Shown here piece by piece: positions 43,529-56,778 of a stretch of 64,000 nt of DNA; within the stretch, counting starts at the first letter, position 1, and each line of letters opens with the position of its first letter. This DNA comes from Streptomyces deccanensis (GTDB lineage: Bacteria > Actinomycetota > Actinomycetes > Streptomycetales > Streptomycetaceae): contig NZ_CP092431.1 in assembly GCF_022385335.1 (NCBI RefSeq), positions 1,860,001-1,924,000 of the forward strand. Reading direction: 5' to 3'. The position numbers and the translations under genes are program-made. The notes beneath the pieces are model-generated. The model made no database searches, was not told the origin of the DNA, and saw only the letters and a list, made by a program, of their open reading frames with translations.

Positions 43529-44515
43529 CTACCACTTCGGGGGGCTCGCGATCGACCGTGCCAGGACCTCGTCCAGGACCCTCGCCGTGGCCGGGACGTC
43601 CAACTGGGAGTTGTCGATGATCGGGAGGCCCGAGCCGTACCAGCCCGCCATCCGGCCGTGGATGCGGGCGACCTCCTCGTCGGTGAGGCGGCGGTTGCCC
43701 GAGCGCTCGGCGTTGCGTTCCAGGACAATCTCCAGGCCCGGGAGGAGGACCACCGGGAGCAGGCCGGGACCGACGTGCCGCTTCCAGCCGCCGAGGCCGA
43801 CGACCGGGCGGTCGGGGAAGACGGCGTCGTCGAGGATGCAGGAGATGCCGTTGGCCAGGAAGTTCCTGGCGGAGAAGCCGCAGGTGCGGCGGGCGAGACG
43901 ATACTGCGCCTCGGAGTTGTCGTTCCATCCGGACTGCGGGTCGGCGAAGCCCGAGCGCACCCACTCGCGTACGTCGTCCAGGCTGATGTGCGCGGTGGGG
44001 ACCCTGCGGTGGTCCGCCCAGTACTTGGCGACGCTGGTCTTGCCGGCCCCCGCGGGCCCGATGAGCAGGACCGCGAGCGTGGTGGTGGTGACGTCGGGGG
44101 CGCCGGTGGCGGGCGGCGGCATGGTGACGGGGCCGCCCGGGGGCAGTTGCACGTGTCCGGTGGTGTCCCTCGGCATCCCGGTCTGCTGCGGGGCGGAGGG
44201 GTGCGGATGTCCCGGGCCACCGGCGAAGCCCGGCGCCGGGGGCACCGAGCCGGGAGGGGCGGGTGGGGGTGACGAGACGGGTGGCGCGGCCGGCGTGGGC
44301 GGCGCCGCGGGCGCGGGCGGCGGTACGGGGCCCGGGTGCGAGCCCGGGGGGACCGGGTGGCTCGCACCGGGGTGCCCCGGCGGGTTCGCGCCCGGCGCTC
44401 CCGGGTGAGGGGGTGCCGGGTGGCCCTGGTGGTTCGCGGTCGGCGACCAAGGCGCCGCCGGGTCCTGCCCCGGCCGATGGGGCGGCGGCAGCGGAGCTCC
44501 CACTGCGTGCTGCAT
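43529..44515 (-). CDS. P-loop kinase-like ATPase with a long proline-rich N-terminus
   Basis: The 328-residue protein has about 140 residues dominated by proline, glycine, alanine and histidine, then a P-loop NTPase domain. Walker A is GPAGAGKT (153-160), followed by HISLDDVREWVRSG and a lid-like region ending ERNAERSGNRRLTDEEV (about 262-278). It resembles the AAA_33 / zeta-toxin / polynucleotide-kinase-like group of small-molecule or nucleic-acid kinases. ATG 44515 has GGAG upstream. It lies after aroB, from which a terminator separates it. The substrate is unknown. Confidence 0.78.
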   Translation of the reverse strand: MQHAVGAPLPPPHRPGQDPAAPWSPTANHQGHPAPPHPGAPGANPPGHPGASHPVPPGSHPGPVPPPAPAAPPTPAAPPVSSPPPAPPGSVPPAPGFAGGPGHPHPSAPQQTGMPRDTTGHVQLPPGGPVTMPPPATGAPDVTTTTLAVLLIGPAGAGKTSVAKYWADHRRVPTAHISLDDVREWVRSGFADPQSGWNDNSEAQYRLARRTCGFSARNFLANGISCILDDAVFPDRPVVGLGGWKRHVGPGLLPVVLLPGLEIVLERNAERSGNRRLTDEEVARIHGRMAGWYGSGLPIIDNSQLDVPATARVLDEVLARSIASPPKW

Positions 44516-44596
44516 CCGGTGCCACTCCGTCTCGTACAGTCACATCGACACTGGCGAGCGGGGTCTCGCGACCCCGCTCCTACCGAACGGTACCGT

Positions 44597-44626
44597 CCCC
44601 GGCCGCCGTTTGGTGAACGGCCGGGG
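44597..44626 (-). terminator. Terminator of the aro operon after aroB
   Basis: CCCCGGCCG (44597-44605) and CGGCCGGGG (44618-44626) form a 9-bp stem, with an alternative inner pairing CCGTT/AACGG. It begins 66 bases after the aroB stop. Confidence 0.6.
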
Positions 44627-44692
44627 GCAGCCCGAAGTGCCCAAGTGGCCATGGACACAAGGCGAATCGGGCAAGTGGTGCCCGAGCGGGCG

Positions 44693-47480
<2,788 letters not shown>

Positions 47481-47670
47481 CGGTGCTCCTCAGTGCTCGC
47501 GCCCGGTACTGCGTCCTGCCTGCGTGTACGCGCGTCCTCGCGTACGGCGACGGCTACCGGGTGCGCGGCCCCGGCCCGCCACCTCCGATCCTCCCACGTC
47601 CGGGGCGGGAGGCGGTCACAGGTCCAGCAGACGGACGGGCCGGGCACGCGGGACGGGGCACCGCGCCGGA

Positions 47671-48129
47671 TCAGCGCATCTTCGCCGCCGCGCTCTTGAT
47701 CGCCTCCCGGATGCGAAAGTACGTGCCGCAGCGGCAGACGTTGGCGATCTCGTCGATGTCGGCGTCGGTGGGGTCGCTGGTCCGCTTGAGGAGGGCGACG
47801 GCGGCCATGATCTGTCCGGGCTGGCAGTAGCCGCACTGGGCCACGTCCTGCTCCAGCCAGGCCTCCTGGACGGGGTGCAGCCGGTCGCCGTCGGCCAGGC
47901 CCTCGATGGTGGTGACCTCGCGGCCCGCCGCCTCGGCGACCGGGACCACGCAGGGCCGGACGGCCTCGCCGTCGAGGTGGCTGGTGCAGGCCTTGCAGAC
48001 GTCGATGCCGCAGCCGTACTTGGGTCCGCGCACACCGAGCAGATCGCGCAGCGCCCACAGCAGGGGCAGGTCGTCGGGGGCGTCGACGGTGACGGTCTCC
48101 CCGTTCACGGTGAAGGTGTGTGAGGGCAT
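47671..48129 (-). CDS. [2Fe-2S] subunit of an isoquinoline-1-oxidoreductase-like molybdenum hydroxylase
   Basis: The 152-residue protein has two iron-sulfur domains. The plant-ferredoxin-type site is [18 protein letters not shown] with a further cysteine near residue 61, and the second, four-helix site has QCGYCQPGQ and CRCGTY. This is the IorA type. It passes electrons from the molybdenum subunit encoded just upstream (28-base gap). An AGGAG site precedes ATG 48129. There is no FAD subunit gene nearby, which is normal for the Ior type. Confidence 0.88.
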   Translation of the reverse strand: MPSHTFTVNGETVTVDAPDDLPLLWALRDLLGVRGPKYGCGIDVCKACTSHLDGEAVRPCVVPVAEAAGREVTTIEGLADGDRLHPVQEAWLEQDVAQCGYCQPGQIMAAVALLKRTSDPTDADIDEIANVCRCGTYFRIREAIKSAAAKMR

Positions 48130-48157
48130 CGAGGTGCTCCTGGATTCTGCGGCCGGC

Positions 48158-50365
48158 TCAGCGGGGGAAGGGCGTGAAGTCGACGTCGAAGTTGACGGGG
48201 AAGCTGCGCGGCTTGGTGCCGGTGGCCCGCGCGTAGGCGTTCGCGACGGCGCCGACGGCCGCCGGGACGCCGAGTTCACCCGCGCCGCCGGGTTCGTCGG
48301 CACCCTCGATGACGAAGATCCTGACGTCTTTCGGGGAGTCCTTCTGGCGGGCGTAGTGGAACTGGGAGTAGCTGCCTTCCAGCGGCAGCCCCTCGTCGAT
48401 GTGGAGCCCGGCCCGCAGGGTGGTGGAGATGGCGTCCGTGAGCCCGCCGAGCAGCTGGGCCTCCAGACCGCGCGGGTTGATCACGCGGCCCACGTCGGCG
48501 GCGATGACGGCCTTGGTCACGCGGGGCTTCTTCGGATCGGTCGCGTCGATCTCGACCAGGCAGGCCGTGCAGGCCTTGTACTCGTCGTGGAAGGCGACGC
48601 CCTGGGCCCAGCCGTCCGGGAGGCCGCGCCCCCAGTCCCCTTCCTTCGCGACCTTGTCGAGCACGGCCCGCTGGCGCGCGGTCTTGAGGAACTCCCGCCG
48701 GAAGGCGACGGGGTCCTTGCCCAGCTTCGCCGCCAGCTCGTCGACGATGATCTCCTCGGCCCCGCGGGTGTTGGCCGAGTACACCGAGCGCCACGACCCG
48801 GTGTGCATCCTGATCGGCACCTCGGTGAGCGTCTGTGCGGTGACGCCGAAGTTGTACGGGGATTTCACCGTGGTCAGGAACAGGGTCTGGGCGAAGGTCG
48901 CGTTCCCGATGCCGGACGGCAGGCTCGCCGCGGCGGCGGTGATCGCGTCGCCGAGCCCGTGCCGGAAGTCGGTCTCCACCGCCGCCACCTGGTGGGTGAA
49001 GGTGAGCACCTGCCCGGCCGCGTAGGTGGCCCGTATCCGGTGGTGGGTGGCGGGCCGCATCCGCCCGTGCCGCATGTCGTCGATACGGGACCACATCAGC
49101 CGTACGGGCCGCCCGCTCTTCTTCGACACGACGGCGGCCTCCAGTGCCGCGTCGTAGAAGAGTCGCCGCCCGAAGGAGCCGCCGGACTGCACGACGTGCA
49201 CCTCGACCTTGGAGACGGGGAGCCCGACGGCCTTGGCGATGGCGGCCTGGGCGACGATCGGCGACTTCAGTCCGGACCAGATCTCGGCCCGGTCCTCACG
49301 TACGTCGGCGACGGCCGAGTTGGTCTCCAGCGGAGCGTGACTGGCGAACGCGAAGTCGAACTCCCCCTCCACCTTCTTCACCAGCAGCCCGAGGACGTCC
49401 AGGGAGGGCGTGGCCGCCTTCAGCTTGGCCCGGATGCCGTCGTCCGAGAGGGCGTCGACGCTGCCCGGGCCCCAGGTGACGTCCAGCGCCTCCCTGCCGT
49501 CGAGGGCCTGCCCGAACGTTTCCGCGACGACGGCGACGCCCGTGTCGATGGTCACCACGTCGAGCACACCGGGCATGGCCCGTACGGCGGCCTCGTTGTT
49601 CACCGCCTTCACCGTGCCGTTGATCGTCGGCGGCCTGCGCACCATGCACGGCTTGGCCCCCGGCACGTCGAGGTCGAGCGTGTAGGCCTGCTTGCCCGTG
49701 ACCAGGGCACGGGCGTCGATGCGTGAGGTGGGGGTGCCGACGAGGGTGTGGTCCGACTCCTTCTTCGGCGTGACGGTGAGGGGGCCGAGGTCGAGGGAGG
49801 CGGCGGCCGCCGAGAGCGAGCCGTAGGAGGCGGTACGTCCGTCCGGCGCGACGACGACACCCTGACGCACCGTCAACTCACCTGTCGGGAGCCCCCATTG
49901 TTTCGCGGCGGCGCGAACCAGGCGGGCCCGCGCGGCGGCTGCCGTGTGCCTGACCGGATCGTAGAGCGAGCGGATGGAGTTGGAGCTGCCGGTGAGCTGG
50001 TTGAACAGCAACTCCGGCCGCGCGTCGTCCAGTTGGATCCTGACGCGGTCGAGCGGAGTGTCCAGCTCCTCCGCCACCAGCATCGCCACGGCGGTGGTGA
50101 GCCCCTGCCCGACCTCCTCGCGCGGCAGCCGGAAGTGGGCGACGCCCTCCTCGTCGACGCTCAGCACCAGCAGGTGCGCCGTGGGCGTCCCGGCCAGGAT
50201 CAGCAGATCGCCGAGGTCCACCAGGTCCGCCGGTGCGGGCAGTGTGGGGATCGCCGCCTCCGCGCTGCCGGGCTCGTAGACGTCCAGGCCGATCTTGGTC
50301 GCGACCGCGAGCGTGGGCGCGGCCACCAGATACGTGAGAAACCTGCGCCGGGAGTGACGTGACAT
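48158..50365 (-). CDS. Molybdenum-binding subunit of an IorB-like hydroxylase, Tat-exported
   Basis: The 735-residue protein belongs to the xanthine dehydrogenase/CO dehydrogenase large-subunit superfamily, IorB branch, with molybdopterin-contact segments [21 protein letters not shown] and [20 protein letters not shown]. The N-terminus has a twin-arginine signal, [18 protein letters not shown], so the folded enzyme, with its iron-sulfur partner, is probably exported. ATG 50365 has GGAG five bases upstream and is better than a TTG at 50380. The substrate is unknown: N-heterocycles and aldehydes are typical. It interrupts the aroC-aroE region. Confidence 0.87.
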   Translation of the reverse strand: MSRHSRRRFLTYLVAAPTLAVATKIGLDVYEPGSAEAAIPTLPAPADLVDLGDLLILAGTPTAHLLVLSVDEEGVAHFRLPREEVGQGLTTAVAMLVAEELDTPLDRVRIQLDDARPELLFNQLTGSSNSIRSLYDPVRHTAAAARARLVRAAAKQWGLPTGELTVRQGVVVAPDGRTASYGSLSAAAASLDLGPLTVTPKKESDHTLVGTPTSRIDARALVTGKQAYTLDLDVPGAKPCMVRRPPTINGTVKAVNNEAAVRAMPGVLDVVTIDTGVAVVAETFGQALDGREALDVTWGPGSVDALSDDGIRAKLKAATPSLDVLGLLVKKVEGEFDFAFASHAPLETNSAVADVREDRAEIWSGLKSPIVAQAAIAKAVGLPVSKVEVHVVQSGGSFGRRLFYDAALEAAVVSKKSGRPVRLMWSRIDDMRHGRMRPATHHRIRATYAAGQVLTFTHQVAAVETDFRHGLGDAITAAAASLPSGIGNATFAQTLFLTTVKSPYNFGVTAQTLTEVPIRMHTGSWRSVYSANTRGAEEIIVDELAAKLGKDPVAFRREFLKTARQRAVLDKVAKEGDWGRGLPDGWAQGVAFHDEYKACTACLVEIDATDPKKPRVTKAVIAADVGRVINPRGLEAQLLGGLTDAISTTLRAGLHIDEGLPLEGSYSQFHYARQKDSPKDVRIFVIEGADEPGGAGELGVPAAVGAVANAYARATGTKPRSFPVNFDVDFTPFPR

Positions 50366-50483
50366 GGGGGCTCCGTTCAACGCCCCGCCTGCGTCGCCGG
50401 GCCGCCCGGTGATGATCGCCGCTGGTTACCCCTCGGTACAAGGGGTTCACAGGATCGGCACACGAGGGATGCTCGATGCTCCC

Positions 50484-51323
50484 TCAGCCGCGCTCGGCCA
50501 GCGCCCGCTCCCCCGCCGTCCGCATGGCCACCACTGGGGCCGTCTTGCACCCGGTCATCTGCTCGACCTGGAGCACCGCCTGGTGCACGAGCAGATCGAG
50601 CCCGCTGACGACCGCCCCGCCGTAGGCCGACCAGCGCGCGGCGAGTTCCGTCGGCCACGGGTGGTACAGCACGTCGAACAGCGTCGTCGGCCGCTCCGGC
50701 ACGGCACCGGACAGCGCGTCCGTCGCCCCGGCCGGTGTCGTGGCGATGACGAGGGGAGCGCGCAGCCCGCGCTCGGCCTCCGCCCAGTCCGCCGTGCGCA
50801 CCTCGACGTCCAGCCGCTCGCCCCACTGCCGCATCTCGGCGGCCCGCGCCTCGCTCCGCACGTACGCCACGACCTCACCGGTGCAGATCCGGGCGAGCGC
50901 GGCGAGCGCGGAGGAGGCCGTGGCGCCCGCGCCGAGGATGGCCGCCGACTCCACCTGCTCGATGCCGCGCTCCCGCAGGGCCGCGACCATGCCGGGGATG
51001 TCGGTGTTGTCGCCGACGCGACGTCCGTCCTCGGTGAACACCAGCGTGTTGACCGCCTCGACGGAGGTCGCCGTCTCACTGATCTCGTCCAGCAGCGGCA
51101 TGACCGCGCGCTTGAGCGGCATGGTCAGCGAGAGCCCCGCCCACTCCGGCCCGAGCTGCTCGACGAACCCGGCCAGCGTCTCCTCGTCGACCTCGAAACG
51201 GTCGTACGTCCAGTCGTTGAGCCCGAGTTCGGCGTACGCGGCCCGGTGCAGCACCGGGGAGAGCGAGTGGGCGATGGGCGAACCGAGTACGGCGGCGCGG
51301 TTCTTGCTGGCGGTGCGGCTCAT
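50484..51323 (-). CDS. aroE: Shikimate dehydrogenase
   Basis: The 279-residue NADPH enzyme reduces 3-dehydroshikimate. It has the N-terminal AVLGSPIAHSLSPVLHRAAY, the catalytic lysine in LTMPLKRAVMP, and the nucleotide loop ILGAGATASSALAAL. Its start overlaps the mltG stop as ATGA. It is last of the alaS-ruvX-mltG-aroE line, followed by a 118-base gap to iorB that contains a short ACCCCT/AGGGGT repeat. Confidence 0.93.
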   Translation of the reverse strand: MSRTASKNRAAVLGSPIAHSLSPVLHRAAYAELGLNDWTYDRFEVDEETLAGFVEQLGPEWAGLSLTMPLKRAVMPLLDEISETATSVEAVNTLVFTEDGRRVGDNTDIPGMVAALRERGIEQVESAAILGAGATASSALAALARICTGEVVAYVRSEARAAEMRQWGERLDVEVRTADWAEAERGLRAPLVIATTPAGATDALSGAVPERPTTLFDVLYHPWPTELAARWSAYGGAVVSGLDLLVHQAVLQVEQMTGCKTAPVVAMRTAGERALAERG

Positions 51324-53116
51324 TGTGCGTTCTGCGCTTCCTGGTACTTCCGGCGGTTCTCGTTGTGCTCTTCGTTGGTGACCGCGAACAGCGTCTCGTC
51401 CTCGTTGATCGACACGAAGTAGTACCAGTCGCCCTTGGCCGGCTTGAGCGCCGCTTGGATGGCCACCTCACCAGGATTGCCGATCGGCCCGGGAGGCAGA
51501 CCCTTGATCTTGTAGGTGTTGTACGGATCGTCGATCTGTCGCAGCGAGTTCACCGAACCCGTGGCCAGCTTGGATTCACCACGCAGGTAATTCACCGTGG
51601 AGTCGAAGTCGAGGAGCCCATAGGTCTCGGTGTTGTTCTTGTCGAGCCGGTTGTAGACGACCCGGGCGACCTTCAGGAAGTCCTTCTTGTACTTCCCCTC
51701 AGCCTGCACGAGGCTCGCCACGGTGAGCACCTGGAGGGGACTCTCCAGATTCAGACTCTTGGCCTTGCCCTCCAGATCGAATTCCTTGTACTTCGCGTTG
51801 GAGAGGTCGACCATTTCCTTCAGGACGGCCTCGGGCTTCATCCCCTTGGCGACCGGGTACGTGGAGGGGTAGAGGAATCCTTCCAGCGGATCCTTGATCT
51901 CTTCGTTATCGTTCGCCCACTCCGGCAGGCCGAGCGTGTCCCACTTCTTCTCGGCGACGTCTGCGGTGGTGCCCTTCTTGAGCCCGAGTTCCTTGTCGAT
52001 CAGAACGTAGATTTCACTGTTCCGCTTCCCTTCGGCCACCGTGAAGTTGTTCTGGCTCTTCGGATCCAACATCAGGGCGATAGCACTTTTAGCGGACATC
52101 TCCTTTTTGAGGAGATAGACGCCAGCCTGAATGTTCTTATCCGGGTTCTTCGCCAGTGCGGCGGTGAAGGCATCCACGCTCTTCACAACCCCGGCCGCCT
52201 TCAGCTTCTGCCCAATGTCCGACCCGAACTCACCCTTGGCAACCGTGATCGTGACCGTCTCGTTCGTGCCGTTGCCCGAGTAATCGGGAGCGTCGCCGAA
52301 GCGGCTCTGGAAGAACTGGTAGCCGAAATAGCTGACACCGGCGAAGCCGCCGCCGAAGACCATGACGACCACCAGGCAGGCGCACCCGCTGCGGCGCTTC
52401 TTGCCGCCCTTGCCCGGTTTCTTGCCCTTGCCGCCGCGGCCCTTCCGGTCGCCGCGGCCGACGCGCCCCTCCGACTCGTCGTCATCCTCGTCATCGGCGC
52501 CACCGGCGAAGAACGCGTGCTCGCCCTGATCGGGCCCGGGGTCCCAGTCGGTCCGCTCGGCGGCCGGCGGCTCCTCGGCCTCGGGCTCCGGAGCGGGTGC
52601 GGGCGTGGTGTCCGCGCGACGGCGGGTGGGCGGCTCCGGCGGCGGATACGCGTCGGGCGTGCCGTAGAAGTCCTGCTGGCCGCCGCCCCCGTAGGCCATC
52701 GCCTGCTGCTGGCCCCCGTAGGGGTCGTTCGGGTCGCCGGCGTAAGTGCCCTGCTGATGCTGGTGTGTTCCGTTGTTCCAGCCGCCGTTGGCCTGGTCGT
52801 ACGGCTGCTGACCAGGTCCGGGGTACTGCTGCTGGTGGTGAGGCTGCTGCTGGCCGGCGTACTGCTGGCCCGGGTCGCCGTACTCCTGCTGGTACTGCTG
52901 CTGGGCGTAGGCGTCCTGATGGCCGTTGTTCCAGCCGCCGTTGCCGTTGTCGTACTGCTGCTGGTACTGCTGCTGCTCCGGGTAGTGCTGCTGCGGCTGG
53001 CCGCCGTAGGACTGCAGGCCCCCCTGGGCCTGCTGTCCGTCCCATCCGCCGTCCCCGTACAACGGGTCGTCCGGATGCCACGGTTCGGAGCCTGGGCCCC
53101 GGCCATACTCAGTCAT
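51320..53116 (-). CDS. mltG: Endolytic murein transglycosylase MltG with Q/N-rich cytoplasmic tail
   Basis: The 598-residue protein has a low-complexity N-terminus (about 1-165) rich in glutamine, glycine, tyrosine and asparagine, with two GGWNNG units at 60-65 and 111-116. An acidic patch, a lysine/glycine-rich patch (about 218-242) and one membrane helix (about 245-268) follow. The outer part is the YceG/MltG domain with the catalytic glutamate in ASLVQAEGKYKK. MltG cuts nascent peptidoglycan strands at the membrane. The ribosome site GGGGA precedes ATG 53116. The tail is much longer than in E. coli. Confidence 0.9.
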   Translation of the reverse strand: MTEYGRGPGSEPWHPDDPLYGDGGWDGQQAQGGLQSYGGQPQQHYPEQQQYQQQYDNGNGGWNNGHQDAYAQQQYQQEYGDPGQQYAGQQQPHHQQQYPGPGQQPYDQANGGWNNGTHQHQQGTYAGDPNDPYGGQQQAMAYGGGGQQDFYGTPDAYPPPEPPTRRRADTTPAPAPEPEAEEPPAAERTDWDPGPDQGEHAFFAGGADDEDDDESEGRVGRGDRKGRGGKGKKPGKGGKKRRSGCACLVVVMVFGGGFAGVSYFGYQFFQSRFGDAPDYSGNGTNETVTITVAKGEFGSDIGQKLKAAGVVKSVDAFTAALAKNPDKNIQAGVYLLKKEMSAKSAIALMLDPKSQNNFTVAEGKRNSEIYVLIDKELGLKKGTTADVAEKKWDTLGLPEWANDNEEIKDPLEGFLYPSTYPVAKGMKPEAVLKEMVDLSNAKYKEFDLEGKAKSLNLESPLQVLTVASLVQAEGKYKKDFLKVARVVYNRLDKNNTETYGLLDFDSTVNYLRGESKLATGSVNSLRQIDDPYNTYKIKGLPPGPIGNPGEVAIQAALKPAKGDWYYFVSINEDETLFAVTNEEHNENRRKYQEAQNAQ

Positions 53117-53240
53117 CGATCCCCTAGAGCCGCGAGGCGGCGGTCACGCGGGGCCTGTGGCTCGGCTGTCGTCCCCGCCTCTTTTTGTGCGGTGGCTGTT
53201 CGAAGGCCACCGCATCGCGCGGAACGTTACCGTATCGCGA

Positions 53241-53747
53241 TCAGATGACCACTTCGACGCCCTCGCCCGGAGCTTTGCCTGACATCCGTTCGGATTCCAA
53301 CGCCTGTTGCAGGATGATCACGGCCGCTGCCTGGTCGATGACCGACCTGCCCTTTTTGGATTTCACACCTGAGGCACGCAGTCCTTGACCGGCCGTCACC
53401 GTGGTCATTCTCTCGTCGATGAGTCTGACCGGAACGGGCGCGATCATGCGAGCCAACTCCTGGGCGAAGCCCCGTACCTTGATTGCCGCCGGACCCTCTC
53501 CGCCTTTCAGAGAGCGTGGCAGCCCGACGATCACTTCGATAGGTACGTATTCGTCGACCAGTTGTCTCAATCGCCGCTGAGCTGCCGGGACATCACGTCC
53601 GGGAACCGTCTCGACCGGGGTGGCGAGGATCCCGTCGGGGTCGCAGGAGGCGACCCCGATACGGGCGTCCCCGACGTCGATCGCGAGGCGACGGCCGCGG
53701 CGCAGGGCCGGACCGTCGCCTTCGCTCGTGTGATCCGTGGTGCTCAC
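53241..53747 (-). CDS. ruvX: RuvX/YqgF, pre-16S rRNA nuclease family
   Basis: The 168-residue RNase H-fold protein begins its core with [21 protein letters not shown], has the [10 protein letters not shown] strand, and ends with the catalytic aspartate near [18 protein letters not shown]. The family processes the 5' end of 16S rRNA and was formerly called a Holliday junction resolvase. GTG 53747 overlaps the alaS stop (GTGA). Confidence 0.92.
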   Translation of the reverse strand: MSTTDHTSEGDGPALRRGRRLAIDVGDARIGVASCDPDGILATPVETVPGRDVPAAQRRLRQLVDEYVPIEVIVGLPRSLKGGEGPAAIKVRGFAQELARMIAPVPVRLIDERMTTVTAGQGLRASGVKSKKGRSVIDQAAAVIILQQALESERMSGKAPGEGVEVVI

Positions 53748-56416
53748 TTGGCCGTCTCGGCGACCAGGCGCTCGACCGCGTCCACGGCCTCGCCGACGGC
53801 GGCCGGGTTCTGGCCGCCGCCCTGGGCGACGTCCGGCTTGCCGCCACCGCCGCCGCCGAGGGTCTTGGCGGCCGTGCGGACCAGGTCGCCGGCCTTGAGG
53901 CCGCGCTCGCGGGCGGCCTCGTTGGTGGCGATGACCGTGAGCGGCTTGCCGTTCACGACGGTGAAGAGGGCGACCACGACGGCCCGGCCGCCCTGGATGC
54001 GTCCGCGCACGTCGAGGACCAGCTTGCGCAGGTCGTCGGCGGTGGTGCCGTCCGGGACCTGTCCGGTCACGAGAGCGACGCCGGCCACGTCCTTGGCTGA
54101 TTCGGCGAGTCCGGCGGCGGCCTGCAGCACCTTCTCGGCGCGGAACTTCTCGATCTCCTTCTCGGCGTCCTTCAGCTTGCCGAGCATGGCGGAGACCTTC
54201 TCCGGAAGCTCCTCAGGACGGCCCTTGATCAGCTCCTGGAGCTGGGCGACGACCGTGTGCTCCCGGGCGAGGAAGTTGTAGGCGTCGACGCCGACGAGGG
54301 CTTCGATACGGCGCACACCGGAGCCGATCGAGGACTCGCCGAGGAGCTTCACCAGACCGAGCTGCGAGGTGTTGTGGACGTGCGTGCCGCCGCACAGCTC
54401 CTTGGAGAAGTCGCCGATGGTGACAACGCGGACGCGCTCACCGTACTTCTCGCCGAACTCGGCGATGGCGCCCTGCTTCTTGGCCTCGTCGATGCCCATG
54501 ACCTCGGCGCGGACGTCCAGGTCGCGGGCGAGCACCTCGTTGATCTTCTGCTCGACGTCGGTCATCACGGCCGTCGGAACGGCGGACGGGGAGCCGAAGT
54601 CGAAGCGGAAGCGGCCGGGCTGGTTCTCGGAACCGGCCTGGGCGGCCGTCGGGCCGAGGGCGTCGCGCAGGGCCTGGTGGGTGAGGTGGGTGGCCGAGTG
54701 GGCGCGGGCGATGGCCGTACGGCGACGGCCGTCGATCGAGGCCTGGGCCTTGGCGCCGACGGTCACCTCGCCGACCTGGACGACGCCCTTGTGGACGTAC
54801 ACGCCCGGGACCGGCTTCTGGCAGTCGCGGATCTCGATGACGGCACCGGAGTCGACCTTGATCCGGCCGGTGTCGCCGATCTGACCGCCGCCCTCGGCGT
54901 AGAACGGGGTGCGGTCGAGGACGATCTCGACCTCGTCGCCCTCGGTGGCGGCGGGCGAGGAGAGACCGTCGACGAGGATGCCGACGACCGTGGACTCGCC
55001 CTCGGTGTCCGAGTAGCCGATGAACTCGGTCTCGCCGGCGGTGTCGGCGATCTCGCGGTAGGCGCCGAGGTCGGCGTGGCCGGTCTTCTTGGAGCGGGCG
55101 TCGGCCTTGGCGCGGTCCCGCTGCTCCTTCATCAGGCGGCGGAAGCCGTCCTCGTCCACGGAGAGGCCCTGTTCGGCGGCCATCTCCAGGGTGAGGTCGA
55201 TCGGGAAGCCCCAGGTGTCGTGGAGCAGGAAGGCCTTGTCGCCGGCGAGGACCTTGCCGCCGGTGGCCTTGGTCTCCGTGACGGCCGTGTCGAGGATGTT
55301 GGTGCCGGCCTTCAGCGTCTTGAGGAAGGCGTTCTCCTCGGCGAGGGCGACCTTCTCGATGCGCTCGCGGTCGGTGATCAGCTCGGGGTACTGCTGGCCC
55401 ATCATGCCGATGACGACGTCGATGAGGTCCTTGACGACCGGGCCGGTGGCGCCGAGGAGGCGCATGTTGCGGATGGCGCGGCGCATGATGCGGCGCAGGA
55501 CGTAGCCACGGCCCTCGTTGCCGGGGGTGACGCCGTCGCCGATGAGCATCACGGCGGTGCGGATGTGGTCGGTGACCACGCGCAGGGAGACGTCGGACTC
55601 GTGGGCGTCGCCGTAGCGGACGCCGGTCAGCTCGGTGGCCTTGTCGATCACGGCCATGGAGGTGTCGATCTCGTACATGTTCTGCACGCCCTGCAGAATC
55701 ATGGCGAGGCGTTCCAGGCCGAGGCCGGTGTCGATGTTCTTGCTGGGCAGCTCGCCGAGGATCTCGAAGTCCTCCTTGGAGGTGCCCTCGCCGCGCTCGT
55801 ACTGCATGAAGACCAGGTTCCAGATCTCCACGTACCGCTCGTCGTTGACGGCCGGGCCGCCCTCGACGCCGAACTCCGGGCCGCGGTCGTAATTGATCTC
55901 GGAACACGGGCCGCACGGGCCGGGGACGCCCATGGACCAGTAGTTGTCCTTCATGCCGAGGCGCTGGATGCGCTCCTTGGGCACGCCGACCTGCTCGTGC
56001 CAGATGCGCTCGGCCTCGTCGTCGTCCTTGTAGACGGTGATCCAGAGCTTCTCCGGCTCCAGGCCGTAACCACCCTTGTCCTGGGGGCTGGTGAGCAGCT
56101 CCCAGGCGTGCTTGATGGCGCCTTCCTTGAAGTAGTCGCCGAAGGAGAAGTTGCCGCACATCTGGAAGAACGTGCCGTGCCGGGTGGTCTTGCCGACCTC
56201 TTCGATGTCCGGCGTGCGGACGCACTTCTGCACGCTGGTGGCGCGGGCGAAGGAGGGCTTGACCTCACCCAGGAAGTACGGCTTGAAGGGGACCATGCCC
56301 GCGTTGACCAGGAGCAGAGTCGGGTCGTCCGCGATGAGCGACGCCGAAGGGACAACGGTGTGACCGCGCTCCTCGAAGAAGCTCAACCAGCGGCGACGAA
56401 TCTCGGCCGACTCCAT
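53744..56416 (-). CDS. alaS: Alanyl-tRNA synthetase
   Basis: The 890-residue enzyme has the class II catalytic core (about 1-250, with [21 protein letters not shown]), the tRNA-recognition domain, an editing domain with [11 protein letters not shown] and CGGTHVHNT (zinc-binding histidines and cysteine that clear Ser- and Gly-tRNA), and the C-Ala domain. The ATG overlaps the stop of the DUF6167 gene by one base (ATGA-like TGATG). Confidence 0.96.
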   Translation of the reverse strand: MESAEIRRRWLSFFEERGHTVVPSASLIADDPTLLLVNAGMVPFKPYFLGEVKPSFARATSVQKCVRTPDIEEVGKTTRHGTFFQMCGNFSFGDYFKEGAIKHAWELLTSPQDKGGYGLEPEKLWITVYKDDDEAERIWHEQVGVPKERIQRLGMKDNYWSMGVPGPCGPCSEINYDRGPEFGVEGGPAVNDERYVEIWNLVFMQYERGEGTSKEDFEILGELPSKNIDTGLGLERLAMILQGVQNMYEIDTSMAVIDKATELTGVRYGDAHESDVSLRVVTDHIRTAVMLIGDGVTPGNEGRGYVLRRIMRRAIRNMRLLGATGPVVKDLIDVVIGMMGQQYPELITDRERIEKVALAEENAFLKTLKAGTNILDTAVTETKATGGKVLAGDKAFLLHDTWGFPIDLTLEMAAEQGLSVDEDGFRRLMKEQRDRAKADARSKKTGHADLGAYREIADTAGETEFIGYSDTEGESTVVGILVDGLSSPAATEGDEVEIVLDRTPFYAEGGGQIGDTGRIKVDSGAVIEIRDCQKPVPGVYVHKGVVQVGEVTVGAKAQASIDGRRRTAIARAHSATHLTHQALRDALGPTAAQAGSENQPGRFRFDFGSPSAVPTAVMTDVEQKINEVLARDLDVRAEVMGIDEAKKQGAIAEFGEKYGERVRVVTIGDFSKELCGGTHVHNTSQLGLVKLLGESSIGSGVRRIEALVGVDAYNFLAREHTVVAQLQELIKGRPEELPEKVSAMLGKLKDAEKEIEKFRAEKVLQAAAGLAESAKDVAGVALVTGQVPDGTTADDLRKLVLDVRGRIQGGRAVVVALFTVVNGKPLTVIATNEAARERGLKAGDLVRTAAKTLGGGGGGKPDVAQGGGQNPAAVGEAVDAVERLVAETAK

Positions 56417-56769
56417 CAGTGGTCCTCATTCCGGTTGTACGAGTACGTCTGGTACGTCGAGCCCTCGACGTACTTCGGGTTGTTGCGGTTCTCGATGGCG
56501 GCGTACCGCCGGGGGGCGGGGAGTTCCGGGTTCTCGTTGATGCCGAGGGCGTCGCCCAACTCGGCCTCCCGCACGGCCATGTTGTCGCGGACGTCGAGCG
56601 CGAAGCCGACCGCGCGGTCCTTGATGCGGTGACCGGCCTCGATCGCCTTGTTCCCCGCGGTTCTGGCGAGGCTCTCGGGGGTCAGCTGCTTCAGCTTGCG
56701 GTTGACCTTGGTGGTGGCCCACACACCGGCGGCGACGCCCGTGGTGAACCAGAAGGTACGGCGGAACAT
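56416..56769 (-). CDS. DUF6167-like small membrane-associated protein
   Basis: The 117-residue protein has an N-terminal hydrophobic helix ([17 protein letters not shown], about 6-22), then an amphipathic basic helical region and a tyrosine-containing polar tail ([12 protein letters not shown]). It is conserved between a DUF948 gene and alaS in Streptomyces. Its stop overlaps the alaS start. The function is unknown; an envelope-associated role is suggested only by the anchor. Confidence 0.8.
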   Translation of the reverse strand: MFRRTFWFTTGVAAGVWATTKVNRKLKQLTPESLARTAGNKAIEAGHRIKDRAVGFALDVRDNMAVREAELGDALGINENPELPAPRRYAAIENRNNPKYVEGSTYQTYSYNRNEDH

Positions 56770-56778
56770 CGCTGACTC

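Noticed and set aside
47481..47670. A short minus-strand frame continuing iorA toward aroC
   Set aside because: It is arginine-rich translation of non-coding GC DNA with no start signal. The region is better described as an intergenic gap.
53593..54395. Minus-strand frames of 84 and 60 codons overlapping ruvX and alaS
   Set aside because: They are out-of-frame shadows of alaS and ruvX, both of which have complete motifs.
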